NCBI GenBank assembly: GCA_934317205.1
Contig: CAKREL010000105.1
Coordinates: forward strand, 1 to 7,165
Direction: 5' to 3'
Length of the DNA stretch: 7,165 bases
Origin: an uncultured Eubacterium sp.
GTDB lineage: Bacteria; Bacillota; Clostridia; Lachnospirales; Lachnospiraceae
Both the position numbers and the translations under genes were made by a program. Shown one piece after another: positions 6,294-7,165 of this stretch. Numbering within the stretch: the first letter of the stretch is position 1; each line of letters begins with the position of its first letter. The notes under the pieces were generated by a model. The model worked only from the letters and a program-made list of their open reading frames with translations. It was not told the origin of the DNA and did not search any database.

Positions 6294-7165
6294 ATGAGTA
6301 ACATGCCAGAATTAAAAATTGGTGTTGTAGCGGTAAGTAGAGATTGTTTCCCAGAGAGTCTCTCCGTGAACAGAAGAAAAGCATTGATTGATGCTTATAC
6401 AAAAAAATATGGTGAAGGAACTGTCTATGAATGTCCAATCTGTATCGTAGAGAGCGAGATCCACATGGTACAGGCTCTGGAAGATGTAAAGAAAGCAGGA
6501 TGTAATGCCTTAGTTGTATATCTTGGAAACTTCGGACCGGAGATTTCAGAGACACTGCTTGCAAAACATTTTGACGGACCGAAAATGTTTGTCGCAGCAG
6601 CAGAGGAAACACAGGACAATCTGACACAGGGACGTGGAGACGCTTATTGTGGAATGCTTAATGCAAGCTATAACCTGAAACTTAGAGGAGTAAAAGCTTA
6701 CATTCCGGAGTATCCAGTAGGAACAGCAGAGGAATGTGCTGATATGATCCATGAGTTCGAACCAATCGCGAGAGCAGTTGTCGGATTAAGTGACTTAAAG
6801 ATCATCAGCTTTGGACCACGTCCACTGAATTTCCTTGCATGTAATGCACCAATCCAGCAGCTTTACAATATCGGAGTTGAGATTGAAGAAAACTCTGAAC
6901 TTGACCTTTTCGAGGCTTATAACAAACATGAAGGTGATGAAAGAATCCCGGCCGTTGTAAAAGAGATGGAAGAAGAACTTGGTGCAGGAAATAAGAAGCC
7001 GGAGATCCTTCCGAAACTGGCTCAGTATGAGATTACTTTGAAAGATTGGATAGAGGAGCATAGAGGATACAGAAAATACGTTGCGATTGCAGGAAAATGC
7101 TGGCCGGCATTCCAGACACAGTTCGGATTCGTTCCATGTTATGTAAACAGCCGTCTGACAGCTCA
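6294..7165 (+). CDS. L-fucose/L-arabinose isomerase family protein (3' end outside window)
   Basis: The frame is open from ATG 6294 to the window end: 290 codons plus 2 nt, roughly the first 60 percent of a family whose members are near 480-500 aa. The N-terminus LKIGVVAVSRDCFP and the segments NALVVYLGNFGPE (~71-83), LKIISFGPRP (~168-177) and GKCWPAFQTQFGFVPC (~267-282) fit the FucI/AraA-like fold (COG2407-type proteins). Enzymes of this fold are Mn2+-dependent aldose-ketose isomerases, although many COG2407 members have no assigned substrate. The metal-binding residues would lie partly beyond the window. Its ribosome binding site is GTGAGG (6280-6285), 8 nt before the ATG. It directly follows the DUF4867 gene. 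It likely isomerises a sugar freed by the GH5/GH43 pair, such as L-arabinose, D-xylose or another aldose. Confidence 0.88.
   Translation, partial: MSNMPELKIGVVAVSRDCFPESLSVNRRKALIDAYTKKYGEGTVYECPICIVESEIHMVQALEDVKKAGCNALVVYLGNFGPEISETLLAKHFDGPKMFVAAAEETQDNLTQGRGDAYCGMLNASYNLKLRGVKAYIPEYPVGTAEECADMIHEFEPIARAVVGLSDLKIISFGPRPLNFLACNAPIQQLYNIGVEIEENSELDLFEAYNKHEGDERIPAVVKEMEEELGAGNKKPEILPKLAQYEITLKDWIEEHRGYRKYVAIAGKCWPAFQTQFGFVPCYVNSRLTA

Noticed and set aside
1..7165. Mobile elements, CRISPR arrays, tRNA or rRNA genes
   Set aside because: No transposase or integrase motifs, spaced repeats, tRNA-like cloverleaf or rRNA sequence were found by eye; the window is a conventional catabolic locus.

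Overview
The window reads as a carbohydrate-utilisation locus from a low-GC gut-type Firmicute, most likely a Lachnospiraceae relative. The grounds are AT-rich intergenic DNA, strong AGGAGG-type ribosome binding sites, and protein families (GPH symporter, GH43, DUF4867, FucI/AraA-like isomerase) that commonly cluster in that group. The taxonomic call is inference from style; there is no rRNA or marker gene here.

Layout: positions 1-210 hold no recognisable gene. They contain a strong intrinsic terminator facing right (about 99-142) and a weaker candidate terminator for the leftward regulator. An AraC-family regulator with an N-terminal cupin-like sensor is transcribed leftward (1143-211). A divergent control region of about 230 bp (1144-1373) separates it from five rightward genes that look like one operon: a GPH-family sugar:cation symporter (1374-2744), a cytoplasmic GH5 glycosidase (2793-3959), a GH43 beta-xylosidase/arabinofuranosidase-type enzyme (3984-5633), a small cupin-like DUF4867 protein (5660-6274), and an L-fucose/L-arabinose isomerase-family protein cut off by the window end (6294 onward). 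Gaps between these genes are 48, 24, 26 and 19 bp, each with a clear ribosome binding site and no convincing internal terminator.

Working model: the symporter imports a short oligosaccharide or glycoside. The GH5 and GH43 enzymes, neither with a signal peptide, cut it inside the cell. The isomerase, perhaps helped by the DUF4867 protein, converts a released aldose to its ketose. The AraC protein senses the sugar and activates the operon. In support of activation, the operon promoter has a perfect TATAAT -10 but no recognisable -35, and a GACCTAT direct repeat (23 bp apart) ends exactly where the -35 should be. A 20-bp imperfect palindrome lies just downstream of the predicted transcription start and suggests a second regulator.

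The least characterised parts are the GH5 specificity, the loop-remodelled GH43 active site, and the DUF4867-isomerase pair. The sugar that this locus is built for cannot be named with certainty from the sequence.
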